Shown: piece after piece, positions 16,937 through 25,054 of the stretch
Position numbering within the stretch: the stretch's first letter is position 1
How the letters are laid out: every line of letters starts with the position of its first letter
From: Candidatus Gastranaerophilales bacterium
GTDB taxonomy: Bacteria; Cyanobacteriota; Vampirovibrionia; Gastranaerophilales; Gastranaerophilaceae
Direction: 5' to 3'
Length of the DNA: 64,000 nt
Assembly (NCBI GenBank): GCA_910587245.1
Contig: CAJULX010000009.1
Location: 5,474-69,473 of the forward strand
Made by a program: the position numbers and the translations under genes
The notes under the pieces: model-generated
Told to the model about the DNA's origin: nothing
Seen by the model: the letters and a program-made list of their open reading frames with translations, nothing else
Database searches by the model: none

Positions 16937-18415
16937 TCAGCTTATAATTTCTACCCCGAAATGTTCAACGAGCGCATTTATTATATGCGGGTTAATTATT
17001 GTATTCGGGCATTTTGCGAAATATATTTCTTCAGGATTGCTAAAAAGCGTGCTGAGCAAGATATTTACGGTATTCGGGGTGCAGTGGGTTAATATCAGTT
17101 TTATATTTTTGCAGTTTGTTTCTTTTAAAATGCGGATTAAAAGCTGAATTTCTACAGGTGAATCAAGCTTAATAAGGGTTTTTCCTTCGAATTTTTTTAT
17201 AATTTCTTCTTTTTTATAAGAACCGACAATTATATAAATATCTTTGCCGTCCGCTTCTTTTATAATATTGTCGATTTTTTTAATATCGTATTTTAGAGTG
17301 ACTTTATCGGGGTTTTGAATATCTTCTTTTGTAAAACCCGTTGTTGAGAGCGCATTTTGAATTAACGGTTCAAAATCGTATCCTTCAATTCTTATCATTT
17401 TATCCGGTGAGATAATTTTTGTTGTAAAAATTGTTCCGCGGTGAAGGTTGTCGATTTTTTGAAGGAAATTTTGAGTGGTAAAAACGGGACCTTTAAAATT
17501 TGTAAAATCTATCTGCGCATTTTCATACCCGAAATGTCCGATTAAATTTTTATATTTTTGAAAATGCGGGTAGCAAAAGGCGCTAAAAAGGCTTGAATTT
17601 GTATAGACATTTATTTTTCTGTCTCCGATAGCTTCAAGCAGTTTATCGAGCTCATCAAGGTCGGAACCTGAAACAAGGATTGACTTTCCTTCTTTTATTT
17701 CAAAGCTTATATCCGTTTCTGTCCTTTTTCCGTAAGTATTTTCAAGGGTTTCCATTAGTTTTTGCCAGATATCAAATGAAAATTTTGAAAAATCGCAGAT
17801 ATTTTCTTTTAATTTTTCGGTTTTTTTAGATGAAATATTAGTTAAATTTAGAAATTTTAAAATTTGAAAATTCCATTCGGAGTTTTTGTATCCGAAATGA
17901 GAAAGTTTTTCAACATTAATGCTTGTTGTTTTTGCAAAAAATGCTATAAGTTCTATTAAATCAAGTTTTTTGGGTTCGTATTCTTTTCTTTTTTGAATAA
18001 CAAGCGCTTCACCCAGTTTTAAAAGATTTGTCCTATTTGGTTTATCGGGCAGTTTAAAAGCATTTTCAACAAGTTCGTATTTTATGCTTTTTTCTTTTGA
18101 AACGGCAAGGTATTTTTCCCTTACTTTAAATTTATCTGCTTCAAGACTGTATAGAAGATGTTTGTAGTCTTCAAGCCTGAAAGATGTATTTATTAAAATA
18201 ACGGAAAGTGCACGTACGGCTTTTTGCATAATATTTTCATTCTGCAGGTTAAAATCCGCAAGTTTTACAATATAAAATGCGATTTGTTTTATTTCGTTTA
18301 AAAGTAATTCTTCAAGCGCATAAACGGAAGGGTCTATTGAGCAGCTCCCGCCTGAATTTTCATTATTTGCGCAATTATTTGTATTTTGATATTCGTTAAA
18401 AAAATTGTTTGACAT
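16937..18415 (-). CDS. Hybrid-cluster-protein homologue lacking metal ligands
   Basis: The 492-aa sequence follows the hydroxylamine reductase/hybrid cluster protein (HCP) fold from end to end. It starts with CSIDPSVYALEELLLNEIKQ (HCP: CGKxPEVAxLQDLL), then ILVSGSDLDEL (HCP: ILVTGHDLKDL), NVYTNSSLFSA (HCP: NVYTHGEMLPA), GPVFTTQNFL (HCP: GPIxMTTNCI), and a closing INPHIINALVEHFGV (HCP: LSPNVLKVLVENFxI). The cluster ligands I can place are gone: His to Ser251, Glu to Ser275, Cys to Phe317, and the ExK pair near the C-terminus. The N-terminal Cys cluster is reduced to C15 and C25. It is therefore unlikely to reduce hydroxylamine. It ends close to, and convergent with, the small HTH gene. Confidence 0.7.
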   Translation of the reverse strand: MSNNFFNEYQNTNNCANNENSGGSCSIDPSVYALEELLLNEIKQIAFYIVKLADFNLQNENIMQKAVRALSVILINTSFRLEDYKHLLYSLEADKFKVREKYLAVSKEKSIKYELVENAFKLPDKPNRTNLLKLGEALVIQKRKEYEPKKLDLIELIAFFAKTTSINVEKLSHFGYKNSEWNFQILKFLNLTNISSKKTEKLKENICDFSKFSFDIWQKLMETLENTYGKRTETDISFEIKEGKSILVSGSDLDELDKLLEAIGDRKINVYTNSSLFSAFCYPHFQKYKNLIGHFGYENAQIDFTNFKGPVFTTQNFLQKIDNLHRGTIFTTKIISPDKMIRIEGYDFEPLIQNALSTTGFTKEDIQNPDKVTLKYDIKKIDNIIKEADGKDIYIIVGSYKKEEIIKKFEGKTLIKLDSPVEIQLLIRILKETNCKNIKLILTHCTPNTVNILLSTLFSNPEEIYFAKCPNTIINPHIINALVEHFGVEIIS

Positions 18416-18475
18416 AATACAGGATATTTTATTCCTTTGAAAGAAATAAAAAATCGCGCCTTAGAGCATTATCCT

Positions 18476-19369
18476 TTAAGATAATTCTTGAGCAAGTTTT
18501 ATTGCTTCAATCATTCCTTTCGGGTCCGCAATGCCTTTTCCTGCTATATCATAGGCGGTGCCTGATGATGGAGATGTTCTTATAATTTTTAATCCGATTG
18601 TGGTATTAACAACCTGTTTAAAACAAAGAGCTTTAACGGGGCAGAGCCCTTGATCATGGTATGCGGCTAAAATGCAATCGTAATCTTGTTTTTGATTATT
18701 TAAATATTTTTCGCCCACATGTGCAAAAAGCCCGTCTGCACTTAAAGGCGGGGTGATATTTATATTTTCGGCTTTTAATTTTTCAACGGCAGGAAACATA
18801 ATTTTTATTTCCTCATCTCCCAGAATGCCGTTTTCTCCGGCATGCGGATTCAGGGCACACAGAGCGAATTTAGGGGATTTTATACCGCATTTTTCAATTA
18901 AAAATTTATTTGTTCTTTTAACCTTTTCTATGATGAAATCTTCGGTTAATTTAACGTCTTTAAGTGCAAGATGGCGGGTTAAAAGCAGAACTCTTAAATC
19001 TTTTGAGATAAACATCATCTCCGCTTTAGAATTTTCATCGCCTAAAAATTCCTGTAAAATTTCCGTTTGCCCTGAATATTTATATCCTGATTTATGAAGG
19101 GCTTCTTTTGAAACGGGAGCTGTAACAATTGCGCTTATTTTACCTTCATTTGCAAGGGATGATGCGATTTTAAGCATTTCAAAACAAAATTTTCCGTTAT
19201 CCGAAGGGTCGATTTCAATGGTTTCATAAGGAGCATTCAGTGAATCATTCAGGCTTTTGCCGATTATTAAGATATTATCGGCAGATAAATTCAAGGCGTT
19301 TAGAGCTTTAACGGTTATTTCTTCTCCTATGCCTTTGGTATCTCCTGTTGTGATTGCGATTTTATTCAT
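18476..19369 (-). CDS. pdxA: PdxA-family 4-phospho-hydroxyacid dehydrogenase
   Basis: A 297-aa PdxA-family NAD-dependent oxidative decarboxylase. The start AITTGDTKGIGEE and the three metal-binding histidines are present (LLLTRHLALKDV, LNPHAGENG, AYHDQGL), as is the C-terminal GTAYDIAGKG. True PdxA makes the amine precursor of pyridoxal phosphate from 4-phosphohydroxythreonine. The PdxA2 branch acts on D-threonate/D-erythronate 4-phosphate and is usually paired with a DUF1537 kinase. Here the start overlaps just such a kinase gene by 8 bp, which favours the acid-sugar role, although a vitamin B6 role cannot be excluded. It is slightly shorter than E. coli PdxA (329 aa). Confidence 0.85.
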   Translation of the reverse strand: MNKIAITTGDTKGIGEEITVKALNALNLSADNILIIGKSLNDSLNAPYETIEIDPSDNGKFCFEMLKIASSLANEGKISAIVTAPVSKEALHKSGYKYSGQTEILQEFLGDENSKAEMMFISKDLRVLLLTRHLALKDVKLTEDFIIEKVKRTNKFLIEKCGIKSPKFALCALNPHAGENGILGDEEIKIMFPAVEKLKAENINITPPLSADGLFAHVGEKYLNNQKQDYDCILAAYHDQGLCPVKALCFKQVVNTTIGLKIIRTSPSSGTAYDIAGKGIADPKGMIEAIKLAQELS

Positions 19370-20675
19370 TTACATGGTGCTCAAAGTATTTAACTATATC
19401 AATTAAAGTGGATGAAGTACCCAGATTGCCTGATTTTGTAACGATTAATTGTGCGTTTGAATCTATGCATAAAGGGATTGAAGGCAGGATGGAATCCACT
19501 ACCTGCAAATATTCGCAATTTATGGCTTTAGAACATCTGTAAGAAGTTTCGCCGCCGATTGTGATTAAAATAAATTGTGCACGCTGTTTTACCGCGTTAG
19601 CAAGTTTTGCAAGATAATCGGTTATTCTTGTGGCTAAATCTTCTTTTGTAATGCCCTCATCAATGAGCCTGTTTTTCTCGGATTCATTAGATAATTCTTC
19701 TTTAAGATCGCAGACATGAACTGCTACAATATTATCTTTTACAAGGTTTGATACGATACGCTCGATAAGAGATTCATCGGGCGCTTTCAGAACATCATCA
19801 AGGTGCAGCGGAACAAAATATGTGTTTTGAATATCCGTATCCATTTCAAGTTTTTGCATTTGCAGTGCGGTTAATGATGTTGCGGAGCCTGAAAGGATTA
19901 ATTTGGGAAGGTTTGGCACCTGTTTTTGAACAGGGGGTTTGATTTCGCTGAGCCATACGCCTCCAAGTGCATGGGCAAGGCCTGCAGAGCCTGCGGGAAG
20001 GATATTATACGAGCTTTTTTGCATTGCAAGTACAATTTGTTCAAAATCAACGGTAGATACCGCATCCATGACGATTAATTTTTTACCGGCTGAAATTAAT
20101 TCGTTTAATTTAAGAGCGATAGGGCCTGCGCCTTTTGCAATTGTTTTCATTTCAATTGAAGCAACTAATTCCTGAGCATTTTCAGATAATCCCCTTTTTA
20201 AAATATCCGGGATGTATGATTCATAAATGGGCGCTTTAGGGTCGCGGGCGGCATCGGTTCTTTCTATCGGGATGCCTTTTAAAAGCTGGTAGCCGCCTAT
20301 TGTAATTCTTCCCTCCTGAACAAAGGCGGGAGCAACAATTGCGGCATCGTATCCTGTAGCTTCAAGCATTGCAAGGATTTCAACGGGGATATTTCCTCTT
20401 AATGTGGAATCAATTTTTTTATAAAAATATTCTATGCCGAATTTTTCTTTTAAAACTCTTGTGGCTTCGAATACAATTCTGCCTGCGTTTTCGGGGTCAA
20501 TATTTCTTGTTTCGTTGCAAAGCGCCCATGTTTCAACATTCAGATGATTTTCATTCAATGAATTTATATCAAGGATGATTTCAGTGTTTGAGCCTTTCAT
20601 AAAGAATTGAAGGGCTGTATCGTTGGCGCCTGTTAAATCATCCGCCACTATCCCTATAGAATTAGAAATTAACAT
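19362..20675 (-). CDS. Four-carbon acid sugar kinase family protein (DUF1537)
   Basis: A 437-aa member of the DUF1537 kinase family. The N-terminal block IGIVADDLTGANDTA and the substrate-side FYKKIDSTLRGNIPVEI are diagnostic. The C-terminal nucleotide-binding part has LSGSATSLT, ITIGGETSYR and VTKSGNLGTS. Family members phosphorylate D-threonate, L-threonate or D-erythronate, and their products are oxidised by PdxA2-type enzymes such as the one encoded immediately downstream. The ATG directly follows the ssb stop (TAGATG), so ssb, this kinase and pdxA probably form one transcript. Substrate preference cannot be read from sequence. Confidence 0.85.
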   Translation of the reverse strand: MLISNSIGIVADDLTGANDTALQFFMKGSNTEIILDINSLNENHLNVETWALCNETRNIDPENAGRIVFEATRVLKEKFGIEYFYKKIDSTLRGNIPVEILAMLEATGYDAAIVAPAFVQEGRITIGGYQLLKGIPIERTDAARDPKAPIYESYIPDILKRGLSENAQELVASIEMKTIAKGAGPIALKLNELISAGKKLIVMDAVSTVDFEQIVLAMQKSSYNILPAGSAGLAHALGGVWLSEIKPPVQKQVPNLPKLILSGSATSLTALQMQKLEMDTDIQNTYFVPLHLDDVLKAPDESLIERIVSNLVKDNIVAVHVCDLKEELSNESEKNRLIDEGITKEDLATRITDYLAKLANAVKQRAQFILITIGGETSYRCSKAINCEYLQVVDSILPSIPLCIDSNAQLIVTKSGNLGTSSTLIDIVKYFEHHVNE

Positions 20676-21017
20676 CTAGGCAATCCCTTGGGCTTCATCC
20701 TTTTTAGAGTTCATAAGCCTTAAATTTGTACATCTGATTAAAAATCTTTCGGCCATTTCACCTTCAGGGGTTTGCCATTTGCTTGAAGCAACTCTGCCTT
20801 CAATGCCGACTAAACTTCCTTTTTTCACCCATTCGCCTGCAATCTCTGCCTGCTTATCCCAAACTTCAATATTAAACCAGTCTGTAACCTGTTCTTTTGT
20901 TCTTGAATCCCAGCGGTTTACGGCAACAGAAAATGTGGTTCTTATTTTTCCGCTGTCATAATATTTCATCTCGGGGTCCTGTCCTACGCGCCCTACTATA
21001 ACAACAGAATTTGCCAT
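20676..21017 (-). CDS. ssb: Single-stranded DNA-binding protein, short form
   Basis: A 113-aa SSB with one OB fold: NSVVIVGRVGQDPEMKYY, then FSVAVNRW, DWFNIEVWDKQAEIAGEW and the VKKGSLVGIEGRV strand. It binds ssDNA as an oligomer during replication and repair. The protein stops right after the fold (LMNSKKDEAQGIA) and lacks both the flexible linker and the acidic tip ending in Pro-Phe that normally recruits partner proteins. Start ATG has AAGGAAGG 8-9 nt upstream and a good promoter. Downstream come the DUF1537 kinase and pdxA. Confidence 0.92.
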   Translation of the reverse strand: MANSVVIVGRVGQDPEMKYYDSGKIRTTFSVAVNRWDSRTKEQVTDWFNIEVWDKQAEIAGEWVKKGSLVGIEGRVASSKWQTPEGEMAERFLIRCTNLRLMNSKKDEAQGIA

Positions 21018-21053
21018 TTTTATTGCCTTCCTTTTAATTATCTTTTACGGATG

Positions 21054-21082
21054 ATTATATTATCAAAAAGATTTTCGCGCAA
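21054..21082 (-). promoter_or_regulatory. ssb promoter
   Basis: Minus strand: -35 TTGCGC (21077-21082), 17-bp spacer, perfect -10 TATAAT (21054-21059). The predicted transcription start is near 21047, leaving a leader of about 30 nt to the ssb ATG. A 42-bp palindrome lies 16 bp upstream of the -35. Confidence 0.6.
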
Positions 21083-21098
21083 CTTTTAAGGGAAATTA

Positions 21099-21140
21099 CT
21101 GACGTTTATTGTTACTTGCGCAAGTAACAATAAACGTCAG
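21099..21140. repeat. 42-bp loop-free perfect palindrome
   Basis: CTGACGTTTATTGTTACTTGC is followed without any spacer by its exact reverse complement. It lies between the stop of the HDAC-like gene (21157) and the ssb promoter. As RNA it could form a 20-bp hairpin and act as a terminator for the minus-strand gene upstream, but the T-run behind it is weak. As DNA it could be a binding site or a cruciform. Confidence 0.85.
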
Positions 21141-21156
21141 CGGAAATAATATTGTT

Positions 21157-21750
21157 TTAGAGTTTCCAATGCGGCAAAAGATTTTTCTTAACTTCATCAA
21201 TTGCGATTTTTTGGTCATGGCTTAAATAGTTACGAACTATAAGCCCGTCCGTAAAGTCTTTTACTTCAGTTTTTTCTCCGCTCATAGCTTCAATTGTTTT
21301 TAGAATACAAAATGACATGTAATTGCCTTTTCCGCCTTCTAAAATTCCAATTAAACGACCTTCTGCATGCTTATCTGCAACGCTTCTTATCATTTCCGTT
21401 AATTTGTAATATCCGTTAGCTGTGATTTGTTGACGGCAAAGAGGGTCAAATATGTTTGCTGCATATCCCGCAATAAATACAACCAGTTCAGGTTTATATT
21501 GCTCGGCTATAGGTAAAATAACATCTTCAAAGGCTTTGAAATAAGCATCATCTCCGGCACCTGACGGCATTGGAATTACAACATTGTAACCCTTGCCCTT
21601 GCCTTTACCGATCCAATCAGCATTTCTATCGCAAGCGCAATTTTCTGCCATAGCTCCGGATTGATGAATTTCGGCATATAAAACTTCATCTGTATCATAC
21701 CAGGCATCTTCAATACCCTTTTTATAATGGTTATCAATATCGATAATCAT
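21157..21750 (-). CDS. N-terminally truncated HDAC-like protein
   Basis: The 197-aa product matches only the C-terminal half of class II histone-deacetylase/acetoin-utilisation proteins. It starts at the zinc-site motif (DIDNHYKKGIEDAWYD, D6 and H8 as ligands) and continues with GYNVVIPMPSGAGDDAY, PELVVFIAGY, FDPL and ILEGG. The N-terminal half with the catalytic His-His pair is absent. The third zinc ligand (Asp of AGFDAH) is Ala97, and the catalytic Tyr of LEGGY is Lys141. Deacetylase activity is therefore unlikely. The start overlaps the stop of the MBL gene by one base (TAATG), so it is co-translated and not obviously decaying. Confidence 0.75.
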   Translation of the reverse strand: MIIDIDNHYKKGIEDAWYDTDEVLYAEIHQSGAMAENCACDRNADWIGKGKGKGYNVVIPMPSGAGDDAYFKAFEDVILPIAEQYKPELVVFIAGYAANIFDPLCRQQITANGYYKLTEMIRSVADKHAEGRLIGILEGGKGNYMSFCILKTIEAMSGEKTEVKDFTDGLIVRNYLSHDQKIAIDEVKKNLLPHWKL

Positions 21751-22511
21751 TATTCTAAAATTTCATCATCACCGGGCACTGCTACATTGTTTAATTTTAA
21801 ATTTTTAATATCATCTCTTGTAACTGTTAAATGGCTTACGGTATCCATGTGGCTTGCAATTATTATTGCATTTGGAATATAATCCGATATTGTTTTAATA
21901 TCATTGCAATCCATAATTATCTTTTCGCCGGTAACGGTTGCAGCTCCGCAAGCATTTACGATAACTACATCCGGCTTATATTTATCTAAAGCACATTTTA
22001 CTTCATTGCAGAAAATTGTATCACCTGCTAAATAAAGAGTTTTTTCATTTTCGGATTTAAAAATGATACCCATTGAGTCATAAGGCAATCCGACTTGTTC
22101 GCAAAGCGGTTTTATAATTTCACGTCTTCCATGCTGGCAGTCTGTTTTATACAATTTTATACCCGCAAAATCAGACACTTCTTTAATAATCCTTACATCA
22201 TTAAAGCCTGAGTTTTTGATAATGTTAAAATCATCTTCCGTTTGAACAAAGAAAGGAATATTTTTATTCAATGCTTTCGCTGCAAACTCATCCCAATGGT
22301 CAGGGTGATAATGTGTTAAAATTACGGCGTCAACGTCAACAATTTCTTCAACAGGAATTGGTAATTCCACTCTTGGTTGTCTTATATGTGAATTGATTCC
22401 GGCTTCAAAACCTTCCATATAGTCTTTTGGCATAAGCCACGGGTCAATTAAAAATCTTTTGTTATTATAAGTGATAATAATTGTGGCATTTCTTATTTGA
22501 TGAATTTGCAT
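21750..22511 (-). CDS. MBL-fold metal-dependent hydrolase
   Basis: A 253-aa metallo-beta-lactamase-fold hydrolase of the UlaG-like group. It has the metal motif HYHPDHWD (about residue 88), a later LYLAGDT (about 172) and a terminal ASHMDTVSH. There is no signal peptide, so it acts in the cytosol. It is the first gene of a two-gene unit with the HDAC-like protein and is read divergently from an HxlR-type regulator 98 bp away, which probably controls it. Such pairs often respond to reactive electrophiles or metabolites. The substrate is unknown. Confidence 0.85.
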   Translation of the reverse strand: MQIHQIRNATIIITYNNKRFLIDPWLMPKDYMEGFEAGINSHIRQPRVELPIPVEEIVDVDAVILTHYHPDHWDEFAAKALNKNIPFFVQTEDDFNIIKNSGFNDVRIIKEVSDFAGIKLYKTDCQHGRREIIKPLCEQVGLPYDSMGIIFKSENEKTLYLAGDTIFCNEVKCALDKYKPDVVIVNACGAATVTGEKIIMDCNDIKTISDYIPNAIIIASHMDTVSHLTVTRDDIKNLKLNNVAVPGDDEILE

Positions 22512-22609
22512 GATGTTTCTCCTTTATGGTATAAAATTATCATATTAGGTGACTTTTTTAAAGAAGGCACTTAAAAGTATTATAGTAACTTTAAGGGAAC
22601 TATTCAGCA

Positions 22610-22927
22610 ATGATAACTAAAAAAGAACTATTACCTTGTCCTGTTGCAATAACATTACAAATAATCGGTACAAGATGGAAAATTTTAATAATAAAAAATT
22701 TATTAGACGGCACAAAACGCTTTTCCGAACTTAAAAAGGCTGTTTACTGCTCGCAAAAAGTTTTAACCGCAAATTTAAAAGAGTTGGAATCGGATGGTAT
22801 AATTTCAAGAAAAGTTTATGCGCAAATTCCGCCTAAAGTGGAGTATTCCCTGACGGATATCGGAAAAACCCTGAAACCGTTAGTTGAAGATATGGCAAAA
22901 TGGGGTGAATATTATAGAGATTTATAA
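22610..22927 (+). CDS. HxlR-family winged-helix regulator
   Basis: A 105-aa HxlR/MarR-like winged-helix protein: CPVAITLQIIGTRWKILII, then the recognition region RFSELKKAVYCSQKVLTANLKELE and the wing VEYSLTDIGKTL. The N-terminal Cys9 before PVAxxLxxIGxRW is the position used for thiol sensing in several family members. It faces the MBL/HDAC-like pair across 98 bp. That region contains repeated GTGACTT/GTAACTT half-sites that could be its operator. Confidence 0.9.
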   Translation: MITKKELLPCPVAITLQIIGTRWKILIIKNLLDGTKRFSELKKAVYCSQKVLTANLKELESDGIISRKVYAQIPPKVEYSLTDIGKTLKPLVEDMAKWGEYYRDL

Positions 22928-22929
22928 TT

Positions 22930-24741
22930 TTACTCTGTCGGGGTGTCTTCGGGAGCGTCTGATACTACCTGATTTCTGCCGTTTCTTTTTGCAACATAAA
23001 GGCATTTATCTGCATATTCTATTAATTTTTCCGTTGTATCGCCGTTTTCAGGCATGGAGGCAACTCCGAGGCTTATTGTAACATGTGTCCAATCGCCCGT
23101 TGCAAGTTCAAATTCCTTATTTCTAACGGCTTCGCATATTTTTATTGCTGTTTTTACGGCGTCTTCTTTGTTTGTATTTGTTAAAATAACAGACATCTCT
23201 TCGCCGCCGTACCTGCAAGGGATATCGGTTGAGCGGATATTTCGTTTAATGGTTTGGGCTACCTGTCTTAAAACGGCATCGCCTGATTGGTGCCCGTAGG
23301 TATCGTTGAATTTTTTAAAGAAATCAATATCTACCATTATTAAAGAAAATACACCGTTATATCTTTTGGCCGTTTGAATATTATTTGTCATCTGCTCCTG
23401 AAAATATCTGTGGTTATACATTTCAGTGAGTCCGTCCGTTACGGCAAGTTTGTATGTATGTTCATAATCGCGCGATGTTATTAAATATTTTACGATATAG
23501 GCTATTGCAAAGGTTAAAATACTTAATACAAAAGGTGCGGTTAAATTTACCCAGATATTAAATACACCCATTAAAAGAATTGAAACTATAAAATACCCCG
23601 CCTGAAGCGCAAAAAACAGCACGACGGATTTTAAGGGAGCTTTAAATTTCATAACTCCGTATCCTGTTAAAAACGCAAGCAGAAGGGATGTTAATATAAT
23701 ACAAAGTACACCTGTCTTTTTAATGAAATTATTATCGAGAAGATTGTTTAAAAACGTTGCCTGCACCTCAACACCCGGGAACATATAAGAAACCGGTGTG
23801 CTTTTGATATCGGATAGGCTGTTTGCGGTAACGCCCACAAAAATAATTTTGTTTTTAAAATTATCGTCTAAAAATTTTCTGTCATTTTTTTCCGCGGCGT
23901 TTATAACTTTCCACAAAGGAACGTAATTGAAGCTCCATTCGGGACCGTACCAGTTTAAAATGACTTTTCCTTCTTTTGTTAAAGGAAGGGTATGGTTTTT
24001 ATCAAAAACGATTTCGCCGTTTGAATTCATTTTGAAATTATTTTTATCAATGTTTAAAAAATCAAGCCCTGCAAGGATTGTAAGGTGTTTATAATAAGCA
24101 CCGTCGTAGTATGAGAAGGGCGGCATTGTTCTTATTATACCGTCTTTATCCCTTTGGACATTGATTAGCCCTATGTTTTTTGTGCCGTTTAAAATTTCAT
24201 CAATGATGGGGCGGCAGTTTGAATATGATAAGTCAGGATTTTGTTTAATTAAAAAATCGTTTTCAATTGAATTTTGAAGTGCTTCAGGTAATTTCGGCGG
24301 AATTCTTACTTCTTTGGGGTAATTATCAAGATTCATTGAAACATAAACGTTTTTATTGGTATTTACAGCTTTTATGAGTTCCGAATCGGAATTGCCGTCA
24401 GATATATATCTTTTTAAAAATAAAAGGTCAAAAATCATCATATCAGGCTTTGAGGGTTCTAAGCCTGTAATTAATTTTGCCCAGAAAGCTCTCGGTGCAG
24501 GCCAGCTTCCGTATTTATCAACAATATATTCATAACTTGCATCGTTTACATCCACAATTACGATTTTATCGGATGTTTTTTTATGCTTTGATACAATATT
24601 CTGCCTTAAATCAAATGTTGTATTTTCTATTTTATTTAAGAAATCTCTTGTTACAGGGATTGAAATTAAATACAAAAACACCCCGAATATTAAAAGGGAT
24701 GCTGCAATATAGGCAAATTTTATCCAAATTTTCTTATTCAT
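22930..24741 (-). CDS. CHASE2-domain diguanylate cyclase
   Basis: A 603-aa membrane signalling protein. One N-terminal helix (FAYIAASLLIFGVFLYLIS) leads to a large extracytoplasmic CHASE2 sensor (about residues 35-330, with ASYEYIVDKYGSWPAPR and FDLLFL). Three membrane helices follow, then a C-terminal GGDEF domain. The active site is GGEEM, a functional variant, and an inhibitory RxxD site (RSTD) stands five residues before it, so it should make cyclic di-GMP with product inhibition. It runs tail-to-tail with the HxlR gene, the stops only 2 bp apart, and the small gene upstream overlaps its start by 8 bp. Confidence 0.93.
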   Translation of the reverse strand: MNKKIWIKFAYIAASLLIFGVFLYLISIPVTRDFLNKIENTTFDLRQNIVSKHKKTSDKIVIVDVNDASYEYIVDKYGSWPAPRAFWAKLITGLEPSKPDMMIFDLLFLKRYISDGNSDSELIKAVNTNKNVYVSMNLDNYPKEVRIPPKLPEALQNSIENDFLIKQNPDLSYSNCRPIIDEILNGTKNIGLINVQRDKDGIIRTMPPFSYYDGAYYKHLTILAGLDFLNIDKNNFKMNSNGEIVFDKNHTLPLTKEGKVILNWYGPEWSFNYVPLWKVINAAEKNDRKFLDDNFKNKIIFVGVTANSLSDIKSTPVSYMFPGVEVQATFLNNLLDNNFIKKTGVLCIILTSLLLAFLTGYGVMKFKAPLKSVVLFFALQAGYFIVSILLMGVFNIWVNLTAPFVLSILTFAIAYIVKYLITSRDYEHTYKLAVTDGLTEMYNHRYFQEQMTNNIQTAKRYNGVFSLIMVDIDFFKKFNDTYGHQSGDAVLRQVAQTIKRNIRSTDIPCRYGGEEMSVILTNTNKEDAVKTAIKICEAVRNKEFELATGDWTHVTISLGVASMPENGDTTEKLIEYADKCLYVAKRNGRNQVVSDAPEDTPTE

Positions 24742-24919
24742 AAACTATATTATAGTTTGAAAATTCCATTTCATCAATGATGTCAAAAACGGGATTTGTA
24801 TTATGAAATTCAATTTTTATATTGTGGTGATGCAAAAATTCCATAAGACAATCCGCGGTTTTAAATTCCGGATTTATTGATGAAAGATAATTTAAAAGAC
24901 ATTTTTCGTTTGTGTTCAT
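24734..24919 (-). CDS. Small hypothetical protein
   Basis: A 61-residue open frame (MNTNEKCLLNYLSSINPEF...) ending 8 bp inside the start of the diguanylate cyclase gene, which would couple their translation. It is acidic and cytosolic, with no recognisable motif. The ribosome binding site is poor, so it is a weak call. Confidence 0.4.
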   Translation of the reverse strand: MNTNEKCLLNYLSSINPEFKTADCLMEFLHHHNIKIEFHNTNPVFDIIDEMEFSNYNIVYE

Positions 24920-25054
24920 AGGTTAATTGTCTTATATTTTTTGAAATTAAAAATCAACCGTTTAGAATAATTTTAACTGTATTTTTTAAGCTGAATGGAG
25001 GATATTTGGGAGGGAATTGTTTTTATTTTTTGAATTTGTTCGGATTTTCTCTCC

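Noticed and set aside
22512..22609. Defined operator for the HxlR regulator
   Set aside because: GTGACTT and GTAACTT half-sites can be seen, but the dyad is imperfect, so I mention it with the regulator and do not list a separate site.
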